From contig MAEX01000012.1 in assembly GCA_002013415.1 (NCBI GenBank), positions 1 through 64,000 on the forward strand: DNA of 64,000 bases. The letters are read 5' to 3'. The DNA is from Mycobacterium sp. D16Q14. GTDB taxonomy: Bacteria; Actinomycetota; Actinomycetes; Mycobacteriales; Mycobacteriaceae. A model generated the notes under the pieces. That model worked only from the letters and a program-made list of their open reading frames with translations, was not told the DNA's origin and searched no databases. The position numbers and the translations under genes are program-made. Shown piece after piece: positions 1 to 7,762 of the stretch (positions are counted from its first letter, which is position 1; every line of letters starts with the position of its first letter).

Positions 1-10
1 TTGAGGTGTC

Positions 11-442
11 TTATAGTTCGCGTTGGTAGGCCGTGACGAGGGGCTCGGCCATCTGTCTGCCTCGTGGAGTGATGATCAGCCACCAGCGGTATTGCCATCC
101 GAACACGTCAAAGTTGTCGACGTAGTCGGTGCGGACGTCGCGCAGCGCGGCTTCGGGATCGTCGGCCGGCACAAATCGGTGCGTGTGCGGTGCCATAGCG
201 CCTAGCTCGAACAGGCCCTGGCCGATCAGTGAGCGGATTATGTTCAGTGTGGTCGCCCGGATCCTCGGAAGGTAGGCCTGCCTGTTGGCTTCTTGGACGT
301 GCCAGTGCACAGCGAGTAGGCATACTCCGCCCCCAAGGCCCTCCATGAGGATCTTGGCGTGTGCCGAGTCGTGGACGTAGCTCACCGTTGCGGCCTTTCC
401 GCCTACAAGGCATCGTCGAGCAGTCTCATACCGGGTTTGCAT
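11..442 (-). CDS. Hypothetical protein, distal gene of the pckG-sulP cluster
   Basis: A 143-residue soluble protein of no family I recognise. It has no signal peptide or membrane segment. The C-terminal half is aromatic (FGWQYRWWLIITPRG) and ends in a basic helix. Its ATG lies four bases beyond the stop of a 26-residue membrane ORF, which itself follows sulP by 14 bases, so all three are probably cotranscribed. The tight spacing supports a real gene; its function is unknown. An unrelated short ORF on the other strand over the same bases looks like a shadow. Confidence 0.6.
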   Translation of the reverse strand: MQTRYETARRCLVGGKAATVSYVHDSAHAKILMEGLGGGVCLLAVHWHVQEANRQAYLPRIRATTLNIIRSLIGQGLFELGAMAPHTHRFVPADDPEAALRDVRTDYVDNFDVFGWQYRWWLIITPRGRQMAEPLVTAYQREL

Positions 443-445
443 GTT

Positions 446-526
446 TTAGCGCTGCAGTTTCCAGACCACCAACACGGTTGCGCTCATGAGCGCGATAAGT
501 ACGGCGATGGATATCCACGAGTGCAT
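446..526 (-). CDS. 26-residue single-span membrane peptide downstream of sulP
   Basis: A short ORF reading MHSWISIAVLIALMSATVLV followed by VWKLQR. This is one hydrophobic helix with a basic C-terminal tail, the typical shape of a small membrane protein. An AGGAAAG ribosome-binding sequence stands about 8 bases before the ATG. It starts 14 bases after the sulP stop and ends 3 bases before the next gene, so it is spaced like an operon member. By analogy with small partners of transporters such as KdpF, it could stabilise or regulate the SulP permease. That role is inference. Confidence 0.55.
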   Translation of the reverse strand: MHSWISIAVLIALMSATVLVVWKLQR

Positions 527-540
527 GCGGGGCTTTCCTG

Positions 541-2196
541 TCAGGTGTTTGTGGGGTGGGTGCCGCCGACGTGGGTGCGGGCGTGAGCGATAGCCTCCTC
601 GAGGGTATCGATGAGGTGGTTTTCGTGGCGTAGGGAGTCGATGACGCCGACGTTGGTGAGGAGCTTAAGGTGTTCGGGCCGTACACCTTTGATGATGACG
701 GTGATGCCACGGGCCTCGAGGTCTTCAGCGATCTGGGCCAGCGTGTGCGCACCGGTGGCATCGAGCATGCCCAGTTGGGACATGCGGATGATCACGACAT
801 TCACGTCGGGGCGGTCGGCGTCGGTGATGGTATTCGAGATGCGTTCGGCCGCACCGAAAAACATGGAGCCATCCAGGCGCAGTAGCGCGATCCTCTCATC
901 GCCAGGTAGAGGCGGGCCGGGTAGTTCTTCGCGGGTGACGCTGCTGCGTCGCGCCACGACGCGCAGGGCGAAGAAGGCGGCCACCACGATGCCGATTTCC
1001 ACGGCCTCGATCAGATCGAAACAGATCGTGACAACGGCGGTGAGCACAAAGGTCAGGGCATCGGAGCGAGTTGAGCGAAGGATCGTGACCGCAGTGCGCG
1101 CCGAGATCATCCGGAAGGAGGTAACCATCAGGACTGCCGACAGCGCGGCCAACGGGACGGCGCCCACCGGCCCGCTTGCCAGGTAGACCACCGCGAGCAG
1201 CAGAACTGAATGAGTGATCGCCGCAACACGGGTGCGCGCCCCAGAGCGGACATTGACGGCGGTGCGGGCGATCGCCCCGGTGGCCGGCATCCCGCCGAAT
1301 ACCCCGGAGGCCACCGAGGCCAGGCCTTGCCCAAGCAGTTCGCGGTTGGGATCGTAGGGGCCGGTGGGTGACATGGTGGCCGCCACCCGCGCCGACAGCA
1401 GCGATTCGATCGCGGCCAACGCAGCAATTGCCACCGCTGCTCCCAGAAGGGCTTGCAGGGCAGCCAGATTAGCGTGTGGCAGCAGCGGCGCCGGTAGCCG
1501 CGACGGCAATTCGCCGATACGGGCCACCGACAATCCTGTGGCGGTCACCAGCGCGGTCGCGGCCACGACCGCCGTCAATGATTCGGGGATGGCCCGGTGC
1601 AGCTGCGGCAGGATAACCATCAACACCGCCACCAATCCCACCACTAACAATGGTGGCGCGGCGACGCTCCAGCGGGTGTGCGTGAGAACGTCGATCGCGA
1701 CGGCCAGCGGGCGTTGCCCCTGCGGCGCCAGCAGGCCGACGGCGGCGGGGACTTGCTGCAAGAAGATGATCGCGGCGATCCCCAGGGTGAAGCCCTCGAT
1801 GACCGGCCACGGGATGAACGTGACCGCACGGCCCAAACCGCTCACCCCGGCGGCTATCACGATGATCCCGGCCAGCATGGTGACCAAAGCCAAACTACCA
1901 GAGCCATATTGGGCAACAATCGGTGCCAACACGACCGCCATGGCCCCGGTCGGCCCGGACACCTGCACGTGGGAGCCACCGAACACCGCCGCCACCACAC
2001 CGGCGATCACCGCAGTGATCAGGCCTGCGGCGGCCCCGGCCCCCGAGCTGATGCCGAACGCCAACGCGAGCGGCAGTGCGACCACCCCGACGGTGATCCC
2101 TGCCAGGATGTCACGGCGCCACGACCGGGGCAGCCCGGCGTAATCGTTGCGACGCGGCAGCAGCCGCGCCACTGCGCCGATAACGGCCGTACCCAT
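541..2196 (-). CDS. SulP-family anion transporter with STAS domain
   Basis: 551 residues with the SulP architecture. About a dozen hydrophobic spans run from residue 25 to 410 and carry the family's Gly/Ala-rich core segments (GGSHVQVSGPTGAMAVVLAP, GLASVASGVFGGMPATGAIA). A cytoplasmic STAS domain follows at about residues 425-540, with the DATGAHTL nucleotide-loop-like motif. SulP proteins are inner-membrane Na+- or H+-coupled carriers for sulfate, bicarbonate or other anions, and the sequence alone does not fix the substrate. The gene follows pckG by about 60 bases on the same strand. Because PEP carboxykinase consumes or releases CO2, a BicA-like bicarbonate role is possible, as is sulfate uptake. 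Confidence 0.9.
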   Translation of the reverse strand: MGTAVIGAVARLLPRRNDYAGLPRSWRRDILAGITVGVVALPLALAFGISSGAGAAAGLITAVIAGVVAAVFGGSHVQVSGPTGAMAVVLAPIVAQYGSGSLALVTMLAGIIVIAAGVSGLGRAVTFIPWPVIEGFTLGIAAIIFLQQVPAAVGLLAPQGQRPLAVAIDVLTHTRWSVAAPPLLVVGLVAVLMVILPQLHRAIPESLTAVVAATALVTATGLSVARIGELPSRLPAPLLPHANLAALQALLGAAVAIAALAAIESLLSARVAATMSPTGPYDPNRELLGQGLASVASGVFGGMPATGAIARTAVNVRSGARTRVAAITHSVLLLAVVYLASGPVGAVPLAALSAVLMVTSFRMISARTAVTILRSTRSDALTFVLTAVVTICFDLIEAVEIGIVVAAFFALRVVARRSSVTREELPGPPLPGDERIALLRLDGSMFFGAAERISNTITDADRPDVNVVIIRMSQLGMLDATGAHTLAQIAEDLEARGITVIIKGVRPEHLKLLTNVGVIDSLRHENHLIDTLEEAIAHARTHVGGTHPTNT

Positions 2197-2257
2197 CAGC
2201 GGATCCCGTGACCGATCGGGCCCCGCCGCGATGCGCGGACCTCAACTGGGTTGATGG

Positions 2258-4141
2258 TCACGGTGATTCGGTGGCCGAGCCAGCGCATCCCTGCCGGGCT
2301 TCGACCAGTCGCGTCCGCAGGGCGCCCAGCTCAACCCGCAGGTCATCGGGCAGCCGATTGCCCCCGATGCTGGCGTACCAGTAGTCGATCGATTCGGTCT
2401 CGGTGATCCATTCGTCGATGTTGACCGTTAAGGCCTCTTCAAGATCCTGGTCGCTAATGTCCAGGCCGGTGCGATCGAGCGCGTCCACGGTGGGCAGGTA
2501 GCCGATCGGGGTTGCGACCGCGTCAGCGGTGGCATCGAGGCGCTCGAGTGCCCATTTGAGGACGCGGGCGTTGTCCCCGAAACCGGGCCATAGGAACTTG
2601 CCATCGGCGCCGCGGCGGAACCAGTTGACATAGAAGATCTTCGGCAGCAGATCCGGGTCGCTACGGTTACCGATATTGAGCCAGTGCGCAAAGTAGTCAC
2701 CCACGTGATAGCCCAGGAAGGGGCGCATCGCCATGGGGTCGCGGCGCAAGACACCGACTTCACCGGCTGCCGCCGCGGTGGTTTCCGAGGACAGCGTGGA
2801 GGCCAGAAACACCCCGTGACGCCAGTTGCGGGATTCGGTGATCAGCGGGACCGTGCTGGCGCGCCGGCCGCCGAAGAAGATCGCCGAGATCGGCACCCCC
2901 GTGGGGTCATCCCATTCGGGGGCGACAGTCGGGCACTGCGCGATCGGGGTGCAGTACCGCGAATTCGGGTGCGCGGCGGGCTCGGCGGATGCCGGCGTCC
3001 AGTGCTGGCCGCGCCAGTCAGTCAGGTGTTCGGGCGGGGTGTCGGTCGCACCTTCCCACCACACATCTCCGTCGTTGGTCAGCGCGGTGTTGGTGAAGAT
3101 CGAGTTACCCAGCTCGATGGTGTCCATCGCGTGCGGATTCGTGGCTCGCCCGGTACCGGGGGCGACCCCGAAGAATCCGGCTTCGGGATTGACCGCGTAC
3201 AGGCGCCCATCGGCACCGAACCGCATCCAGGCGATGTCATCGCCGATCGTCTCGGCCGTCCAGCCCGGCAATGCGGGTTGCAGCATCGCCATGTTCGTTT
3301 TGCCGCACGAGGACGGGAACGCCGCCGCTACATATTTCACGACACCTTGTGGGGAGGTGAGTTTGAGGATCAGCATGTGTTCGGCTAACCAGCCCTCGTC
3401 GCGGGCCATCACCGAGGCGATCCGCAACGCGAAACACTTCTTGCCCAATAGTGCGTTACCGCCGTAGCCCGAGCCGTAACTCCAGATGGTGCGGGTGGCG
3501 GGGAAATGCGAAATGTATTTGGTCTCATCACAGGGCCATGGCACGTCAGTCTGCCCCGGCGCCAGCGGGGCGCCCACCGAGTGCACACATTTAACGAACC
3601 GGCCGCGTAGCCCCAGCCGATCCCACACCTGTGCACCAGAGCGCGTCATGATCTGCATCGAGGCCGCCACATACTCCGAATCAGTGACCTGTACACCGAA
3701 CTTCGGGTCATCAGAGCCGAGCGGACCCATGCAGAACGCGATCACGTACATAGTGCGGCCTGCCATCGCCCCCCGGTATTCCTCGGTCATGATCGTGGTC
3801 ATGTCGACCGGGTCCATCCAGTTGTTGGTCGGCCCCGCATCGGCCGCGTTCTCCGAGCAGATGAACGTGCGGTCCTCCACGCGCGCCACATCCGCCGGAT
3901 CCGATACAGCCCAAAACGAATTCGGCTTACCCCGCAACGGCACAAACGTGCCCTTGGCCACCAGCTGCTTGGTCAGGCGATCCCACTCGGCGCGCGACCC
4001 GTCACACCACAGCACCCGATCCGGGCCCAACAACTCGGCCATCTCCGAGACCCACAACAACACGCCCGCATGGGTGGTCGGTGCAGGCGCCAACCCCTCC
4101 ACCGACCGCGCCGCATCCACTGCATCCACCGAACTCGCCAC
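2258..4141 (-). CDS. pckG: Phosphoenolpyruvate carboxykinase (GTP)
   Basis: Catalyses oxaloacetate + GTP to PEP + GDP + CO2 in gluconeogenesis, and can run in reverse anaplerotically. The protein has the GTP-type P-loop FPSSCGKTN with the reactive Cys at about residue 279, the substrate motif [20 protein letters not shown], and conserved RRASTVPL and [13 protein letters not shown] segments. I chose the GTG at 4141 (627 residues) because AAGGAGAG lies 5 bases before it; the ATG codons upstream at 4180 and 4171 lack a good site. A hairpin separates the gene from arsR. The family usually has about 600-610 residues, so the length is normal with a short N-terminal tail. It may be a second pckG copy in the genome, which this window cannot show. 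Confidence 0.93.
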   Translation of the reverse strand: MASSVDAVDAARSVEGLAPAPTTHAGVLLWVSEMAELLGPDRVLWCDGSRAEWDRLTKQLVAKGTFVPLRGKPNSFWAVSDPADVARVEDRTFICSENAADAGPTNNWMDPVDMTTIMTEEYRGAMAGRTMYVIAFCMGPLGSDDPKFGVQVTDSEYVAASMQIMTRSGAQVWDRLGLRGRFVKCVHSVGAPLAPGQTDVPWPCDETKYISHFPATRTIWSYGSGYGGNALLGKKCFALRIASVMARDEGWLAEHMLILKLTSPQGVVKYVAAAFPSSCGKTNMAMLQPALPGWTAETIGDDIAWMRFGADGRLYAVNPEAGFFGVAPGTGRATNPHAMDTIELGNSIFTNTALTNDGDVWWEGATDTPPEHLTDWRGQHWTPASAEPAAHPNSRYCTPIAQCPTVAPEWDDPTGVPISAIFFGGRRASTVPLITESRNWRHGVFLASTLSSETTAAAAGEVGVLRRDPMAMRPFLGYHVGDYFAHWLNIGNRSDPDLLPKIFYVNWFRRGADGKFLWPGFGDNARVLKWALERLDATADAVATPIGYLPTVDALDRTGLDISDQDLEEALTVNIDEWITETESIDYWYASIGGNRLPDDLRVELGALRTRLVEARQGCAGSATESP

Positions 4142-4214
4142 AACACTCTCCTTGACCACGCTTGAAAACATCACCATCAATAAATCACGCTAATTAAGAA
4201 AGTACGCAATTAGT

Positions 4215-4256
4215 GCGCTAGTCGGAGATACCCCCGTCGATACCTCCGACTAGCGC
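4215..4256. terminator. 13-bp inverted repeat between arsR and pckG
   Basis: GCGCTAGTCGGAG and its exact complement CTCCGACTAGCGC flank a 16-base loop; the second arm overlaps the arsR stop codon. There is no T-run, so it could be a Rho-independent-like attenuator or the palindromic operator of the ArsR protein. A second, shorter repeat (CTAATT...AATTAG) lies just beyond, towards pckG. Confidence 0.5.
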
Positions 4257-4615
4257 CGGGTCTGCGCTACTACCACCGGCTCGGCCGGCGAGGCACCATC
4301 GAGCCACTCGGCCTGATCGGCAACCACCCCCGTCAAGATCCGCCGCGCCGTGGCCAGCAGCTCGGCCACCTGTGGAGAGGTCAACGTGTACAGCACCGAC
4401 AACCCCTCACGCCGCGCCGTCACCAAACCCGCTCTGCGCAGCACCGCCAACTGCTGCGACAAATTCGCCGGCTCGATCCCAACTTCCGGCAGCATCTCCG
4501 AGACAGCCTGATCCCGCTCGCTGAGTAACTCCAACACCCGTATCCGCACAGGATGCCCCAGCGTCTTGAAGAAATCCGCCTTCATCCGATACAGCGGCTG
4601 ACGTGCATCCACCAC
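4250..4615 (-). CDS. ArsR/SmtB-family winged-helix regulator
   Basis: 121 residues with an ArsR helix-turn-helix at about residues 17-85 (KTLGHPVRIRVLELLSERDQ, then EPANLSQQLAVLRRAGLV). The alpha-3 ELCVC metal motif of ArsR/CadC is missing and no cysteine is present, so it probably senses something other than thiol-bound metal. The start is GTG at 4615 with a GGTGAGGTGG stretch just upstream. It is the first gene of the minus-strand run arsR-pckG-sulP and is divergent from DUF5313. The natural inference is that it controls this carbon/anion cluster. SulP genes beside ArsR-type regulators are common in actinobacteria. Confidence 0.88.
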   Translation of the reverse strand: MVDARQPLYRMKADFFKTLGHPVRIRVLELLSERDQAVSEMLPEVGIEPANLSQQLAVLRRAGLVTARREGLSVLYTLTSPQVAELLATARRILTGVVADQAEWLDGASPAEPVVVAQTRR

Positions 4616-4699
4616 AAGACCACCTCACCAAAACAATCAACATGCAAACATTAGCAACCCGGCAACAGCGCAGGACAAGGGGCCGTCTATAGTTCTCCC

Positions 4700-4764
4700 T
4701 GGCTCTCACCGGGGCTACCTTGTACTCATCAGGGCTGTCTGATGCCCGCTTCCGGTGAGAGCCA
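4700..4764. promoter_or_regulatory. Nested inverted repeat, candidate structured RNA leader
   Basis: TGGCTCTCACCGG pairs perfectly with CCGGTGAGAGCCA (13 bp) across 39 bases. Inside, CATCAG pairs with CTGATG around a 6-base loop. The element lies between the divergent arsR and DUF5313 genes, ending 65 bases before the DUF5313 ATG. A transcript reading right would form a long stem with an inner hairpin, like a cis-acting leader. I recognise no riboswitch class. A protein operator is less likely given the large spacing of the arms. Confidence 0.45.
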
Positions 4765-4829
4765 CCCAACACCTACCCAGTGGGCTCGACCGACCAGGCG
4801 CACCGGGCATTCCAACGAGGAGTTTGTCG

Positions 4830-5246
4830 ATGGCCACCGACCGGCCGACCGCATGGCAGTACATCACCTACGCGTATGGGCGGCGCCTGCCCGACAGCAT
4901 GGGCGATTGGGTCGCCAACGACCTGGCCGGCCCCGGGGCAATTCGACGACACATGATCCGTTACGTGATCCCGCCCCATTTCATCCTGGCCCCGTTCTGG
5001 CTGCTGCCCGGCGGACTTCTGCTGCACACCGCGATCACACTGCCCGTCTACGTCTGGGCAATCCTGATGACCCACGCTCTCAACAAGATTTGGCGTCGCC
5101 ACCGGCTCGCCACACACGGCCTGGACCCCAAACTCGCCGACAACGTCAACCGCGAAAAAAACGCACGCAAGCACCAGGCATACGCCCAAAGGTATGGCGC
5201 GCGCACACAGACAAACGACACCTATTCCAGCAGCGACCCCATCTGA
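4830..5246 (+). CDS. DUF5313 family membrane-associated protein
   Basis: 138 residues resembling the mycobacterial DUF5313 family. The N-terminal part has the TAWQYITYAYGRRLPDSM motif and DWVANDLAGPGA, followed by two hydrophobic helices (residues about 48-85, YVIPPHFILAPFWLLP and HTAITLPVYVWAILMTHALN) and a basic tail. I chose ATG 4830 because of the GAGGAG sequence seven bases upstream; an ATG at 4755 would add 25 unrelated residues. The function of the family is unknown. It is preceded by a structured inverted repeat and followed by the cold-shock leader. Confidence 0.8.
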   Translation: MATDRPTAWQYITYAYGRRLPDSMGDWVANDLAGPGAIRRHMIRYVIPPHFILAPFWLLPGGLLLHTAITLPVYVWAILMTHALNKIWRRHRLATHGLDPKLADNVNREKNARKHQAYAQRYGARTQTNDTYSSSDPI

Positions 5247-5654
5247 ATCACCCACGAAAACCGCACGACAGCAACCTATTTCGTGCAGATCGTAGTGCTG
5301 GCCGGAAGACCGCCGGGCCGTTCGACGATGGTGAGGTCTTGCCCACCGCCCGCGCCAACGAGCTTTGTTCGGCATCAAGCAGTTTGGGCGGACCGCCCCC
5401 TGCCCCAGTACTTGGAATCTGGTGGCCAATTCATGTTCTGAGGCAGCGGACTACTGCCGGTCATTGGTTATCGGGCTCGACCTCTGATATGGTGAAAACG
5501 GTTGATTTTCTTAGTGACACGCTCGCGAAGATTTTCCGCGGCGGACACATACCCAATCTCCGTGACTTTTGCCGGTTGCTTTGATTTCGCGTACCTCCGC
5601 AAGACCCAGGGTCGAACGTCGACCCCGCAATTAGATACTCAGGAGAGTAATCGC
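5247..5654 (+). promoter_or_regulatory. Long upstream region/leader of the cold-shock gene
   Basis: About 400 bases without a convincing gene. A TATGGT hexamer near 5490 could be a -10 element. The stretch after it (TTGATTTTCTTAGTGACACG onward) is AT-richer than its surroundings and would form a 5' leader of over 100 bases, as is usual for csp genes. An AGGAGAG ribosome-binding sequence lies at 5641. Nothing else is recognisable. Confidence 0.4.
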
Positions 5655-5861
5655 ATGGCTCAAGGCATCGTGAAGTGGTTCAACGCCGAAAAGGGATTCG
5701 GGTTCATCACCCCGGACAACGGCAGCAAGGACCTGTTCGTTCACTTCTCGGCCATCCTCGACAAGGGCGGCTTCCGCAGCCTCAACGAGAACGATCGCGT
5801 CAGCTTCGAAGAAGAAGCCGGCGATCGCGGCCCCCAGGCTGTTTCAGTGCAGACTGTCTAA
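5655..5861 (+). CDS. Cold-shock protein, CspA family
   Basis: 68 residues forming one cold-shock domain (OB fold) that binds single-stranded RNA/DNA and melts RNA structure. RNP1 (KGFGFI) and RNP2 (LFVHFS) are both intact, as is the KWFNAEKG start. The ATG at 5655 has AGGAGAG 8 bases upstream; longer in-frame starts in the leader are not homologous. A strong terminator follows at once, so it is monocistronic. Confidence 0.95.
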   Translation: MAQGIVKWFNAEKGFGFITPDNGSKDLFVHFSAILDKGGFRSLNENDRVSFEEEAGDRGPQAVSVQTV

Positions 5862-5890
5862 AGTCTTACCGCGCAAGATAAATGCGCTCG

Positions 5891-5926
5891 GCTGGCCGTC
5901 CAGGATTCCTGGGCGGCCAGCTTTTT
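5891..5926 (+). terminator. Intrinsic terminator of the cold-shock gene
   Basis: GCTGGCCG-T-CCAGG pairs with CCTGG-G-CGGCCAGC around an ATT loop (14 bp with one T.G wobble) and is followed by TTTTT. It lies 30 bases after the csp stop. Confidence 0.9.
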
Positions 5927-5972
5927 CGCCGCCGAGGGCATGTCGCCTACCGGCTCAGAGGCTGGTGCGGCG

Positions 5973-6276
5973 CTAGATGAGATTGCCCCCTTGCGGGGTC
6001 GCATGTCTTTTCGCGGCGTACATCGCACTGTCGGCTTTAATGAGCAAGTCCGCGACTATCGCCACCAGTGATACGGGTGCGCTGTCGTCGGCGCGCGATA
6101 GTTCCTCGGATGGCGACGCCGACACTGGCATCCACCTGGGTGACGTCGCAGGCGAGGGTGTCTTCGACCGCGCGCTGGTCGTCGAGCACGGCAACGACAC
6201 CGAACTCGTCTCCGCCCAGCCTGACTAGCCAACAGCTGGTTGACTGCCTGAACATGGATACCGGACACCGACGCAA
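5973..6276 (-). pseudogene. Relic of a diguanylate cyclase (GGDEF) gene
   Basis: Two overlapping minus-strand frames carry successive pieces of a GGDEF domain. One frame has RLGGDEFGVV followed by DASVGVAI; the other has LLIKADSAMYAAKRH, the usual C-terminal helix of the domain. An intact cyclase would have both in one frame about 80 residues apart, so at least one frameshift separates them. The N-terminal half of the domain and any sensory part are missing. The relic cannot make c-di-GMP. Confidence 0.82.
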
Positions 6277-6285
6277 GGAGATGTC

Positions 6286-6498
6286 ATGCGCCTATCTACA
6301 CGCAATCAGCTGACTGGAACCATCACCGACGTGAATGTCGGAACTGTGATGGCCATTGTGAAGATCCGGCTCGGCTGCGGCGATCAGGTCGTGACATCTT
6401 CGATCACCAAGGACGCGGTGGCCGACCTCGGGCTCACCGTCGGTCAGGCCGCCACCGTCTTCATCAAGTCCACCGAGGTGACTGTGGGGGTCGAGTAG
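6286..6498 (+). CDS. Molbindin-like (Mop/TOBE) protein
   Basis: 70 residues forming a single Mop domain: MRLSTRNQLTGTITDVNVGT, then VMAIVKIRL and ITKDAVADLGLTVGQAATV FIKSTEV. Such proteins assemble into hexamers that store or buffer molybdate or tungstate in the cytoplasm. AAGGAG lies 6 bases before the ATG. No ABC molybdate transporter is beside it. The upstream neighbour is the GGDEF relic. Confidence 0.9.
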   Translation: MRLSTRNQLTGTITDVNVGTVMAIVKIRLGCGDQVVTSSITKDAVADLGLTVGQAATVFIKSTEVTVGVE

Positions 6499-6522
6499 TT
6501 CAGGTTCGCGCTGAGCTGGGTC

Positions 6523-6783
6523 TCACGTGAAGGTGCGGTGCCCGAGATCGGTGAAATCCACCTCGACCTCGTCACCGTCCCGCTGGACCTCGCAGTAGCC
6601 ACTGCGGCGAAGCTCATCAAGCGCGTCCCACGGCGGCTCTTCGTCAGGCAGGTACCAGCCAACGGCCGTCGGCCATTCGCGGTCGTGATGGTGGTCGACG
6701 AGCTGATCGACCACCGACGTGGCCTCGGGGCTGAGCTGAACGAGCTCGGGGCGTTCACTACGTCTCCGTGAGAACCACTTCAT
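6523..6783 (-). CDS. Hypothetical acidic protein
   Basis: 86 residues, basic at the very start (MKWFSRRRSERPE) then acidic, with WPTAVGWYLPDEEPPWDALDELRRSGY in the middle and a beta-strand-like EVQRDGDEVEVDFTD end. It has no membrane segment or known motif. Codon use and the absence of overlap favour a real gene. It converges with the molbindin gene, and the amine-oxidase relic lies upstream. Confidence 0.55.
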   Translation of the reverse strand: MKWFSRRRSERPELVQLSPEATSVVDQLVDHHHDREWPTAVGWYLPDEEPPWDALDELRRSGYCEVQRDGDEVEVDFTDLGHRTFT

Positions 6784-7150
6784 GGCAGCAGTTTACGAGT
6801 AACTCGCGCGGGTACTCCGGTGTCGGTGCATGCGTCGATGTCAGCGTCGCGGGACTGCCCGGCGCGGCAGATTGTCCGCACAGCCCGTCCCCGCGCCAGA
6901 ACGGGTTCGTCGTAGATGGCAGAGATCTTGATGACCGCACCGCTGGCCATACGTTGATGCAGGCAGTTGCGAGTCACGCCGAGCAACGGCTCGTAGGCAA
7001 GGCGTCGAACAACCCGTCCCGGATGCATTGTCGAATTCCTCTTCACCCCAAGGAATTCGGTACTTGACAGGAACGGTGATCTTTCCTGCCGTCTCAATCA
7101 GCGGGTCGTACGCAAAGGCTCCACGCACTCCTCCCCTGCCGCGTGGAACG
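6784..7150 (-). pseudogene. Relic of a flavin monoamine oxidase
   Basis: Read on the minus strand, successive pieces of the C-terminal region of flavin amine oxidases appear in different frames: LAYEPLLGVTRNCLHQRM with GAVIKISAIYDEP, then PFWRGDGLCGQSA in another. These match the family's YxPLLP...GSVIKxxAxYDxPFWR-DGLSGQ region. The FAD-binding N-terminus and C-terminal end are lost. There is no intact gene in these ~370 bases. Confidence 0.65.
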
Positions 7151-7170
7151 CAGCTGTTAGCGTAACCACC

Positions 7171-7761
7171 GTGAACTCTTCGCGTGTGTACCCATCCGCC
7201 GCGCTTGCGGCCTGCGCCGCCTCGTTCGTTCTGGCGCTCGCCGCGTGCGGATCCGATACGGAGGCCAAGTCGGCCCCTGCCGATCCCGCAACGGCGGCCA
7301 GCGCTTGCCCAACAGCAGCACCGCAGAACGGTGGCACGCCCGAGTGGACGCAGGCCGGGAGCACCGGCAATGTCGCGGTCAGTGGATCGACGGATACGGC
7401 GGCGCCATCCGTCAACGTGACCGCTCCGTTCAGCGTGACCGAGACCCAGGTGCACACACTGCAGACTGGAACCGGGCCGATCGTCGGGGACATAGCCACG
7501 GTTTCGGTCTGCTACATGGGTGTCAACGGCCGTGACGGCTCCGTGTTCGACAGCAGCTACACCCGGGGCGCTCCGGCTCAGTTCCCGCTGAACGGAGTCG
7601 TGCCGGGCTTCAAGAAGGCCATCGCAGGACAGAAGGTTGGGTCCACCGTCGCTGTGGCGATGGTTCCTGCCGACGGCTATCCGGCCGGTCAGCCCAGCGC
7701 CGGCATCCGTCCGGGTGACACACTCGTCTTCGCGATCAAGATCCTCGACGCCTCAAACTGA
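7171..7761 (+). CDS. FKBP-type peptidyl-prolyl isomerase lipoprotein
   Basis: 196 residues. A lipoprotein signal peptide ends in the lipobox LAAC (about residues 23-26) followed by a Ser/Ala/Pro-rich linker. An FKBP domain occupies about residues 95-195 (VCYMGVNGRDGSVFDSSYTR, PGFKKAIAGQKVGSTVAVAM, P-DGY). It would catalyse prolyl cis-trans isomerisation outside the membrane. The start is GTG at 7171. It converges with the DMT-like permease; the two stop codons are almost adjacent. Confidence 0.9.
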   Translation: MNSSRVYPSAALAACAASFVLALAACGSDTEAKSAPADPATAASACPTAAPQNGGTPEWTQAGSTGNVAVSGSTDTAAPSVNVTAPFSVTETQVHTLQTGTGPIVGDIATVSVCYMGVNGRDGSVFDSSYTRGAPAQFPLNGVVPGFKKAIAGQKVGSTVAVAMVPADGYPAGQPSAGIRPGDTLVFAIKILDASN

Positions 7762-7762
7762 T

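Noticed and set aside
4742..5584. Plus-strand 280-codon frame covering DUF5313
   Set aside because: It is a different frame of the DUF5313 gene and reads as Pro/Arg/Thr-rich noise.
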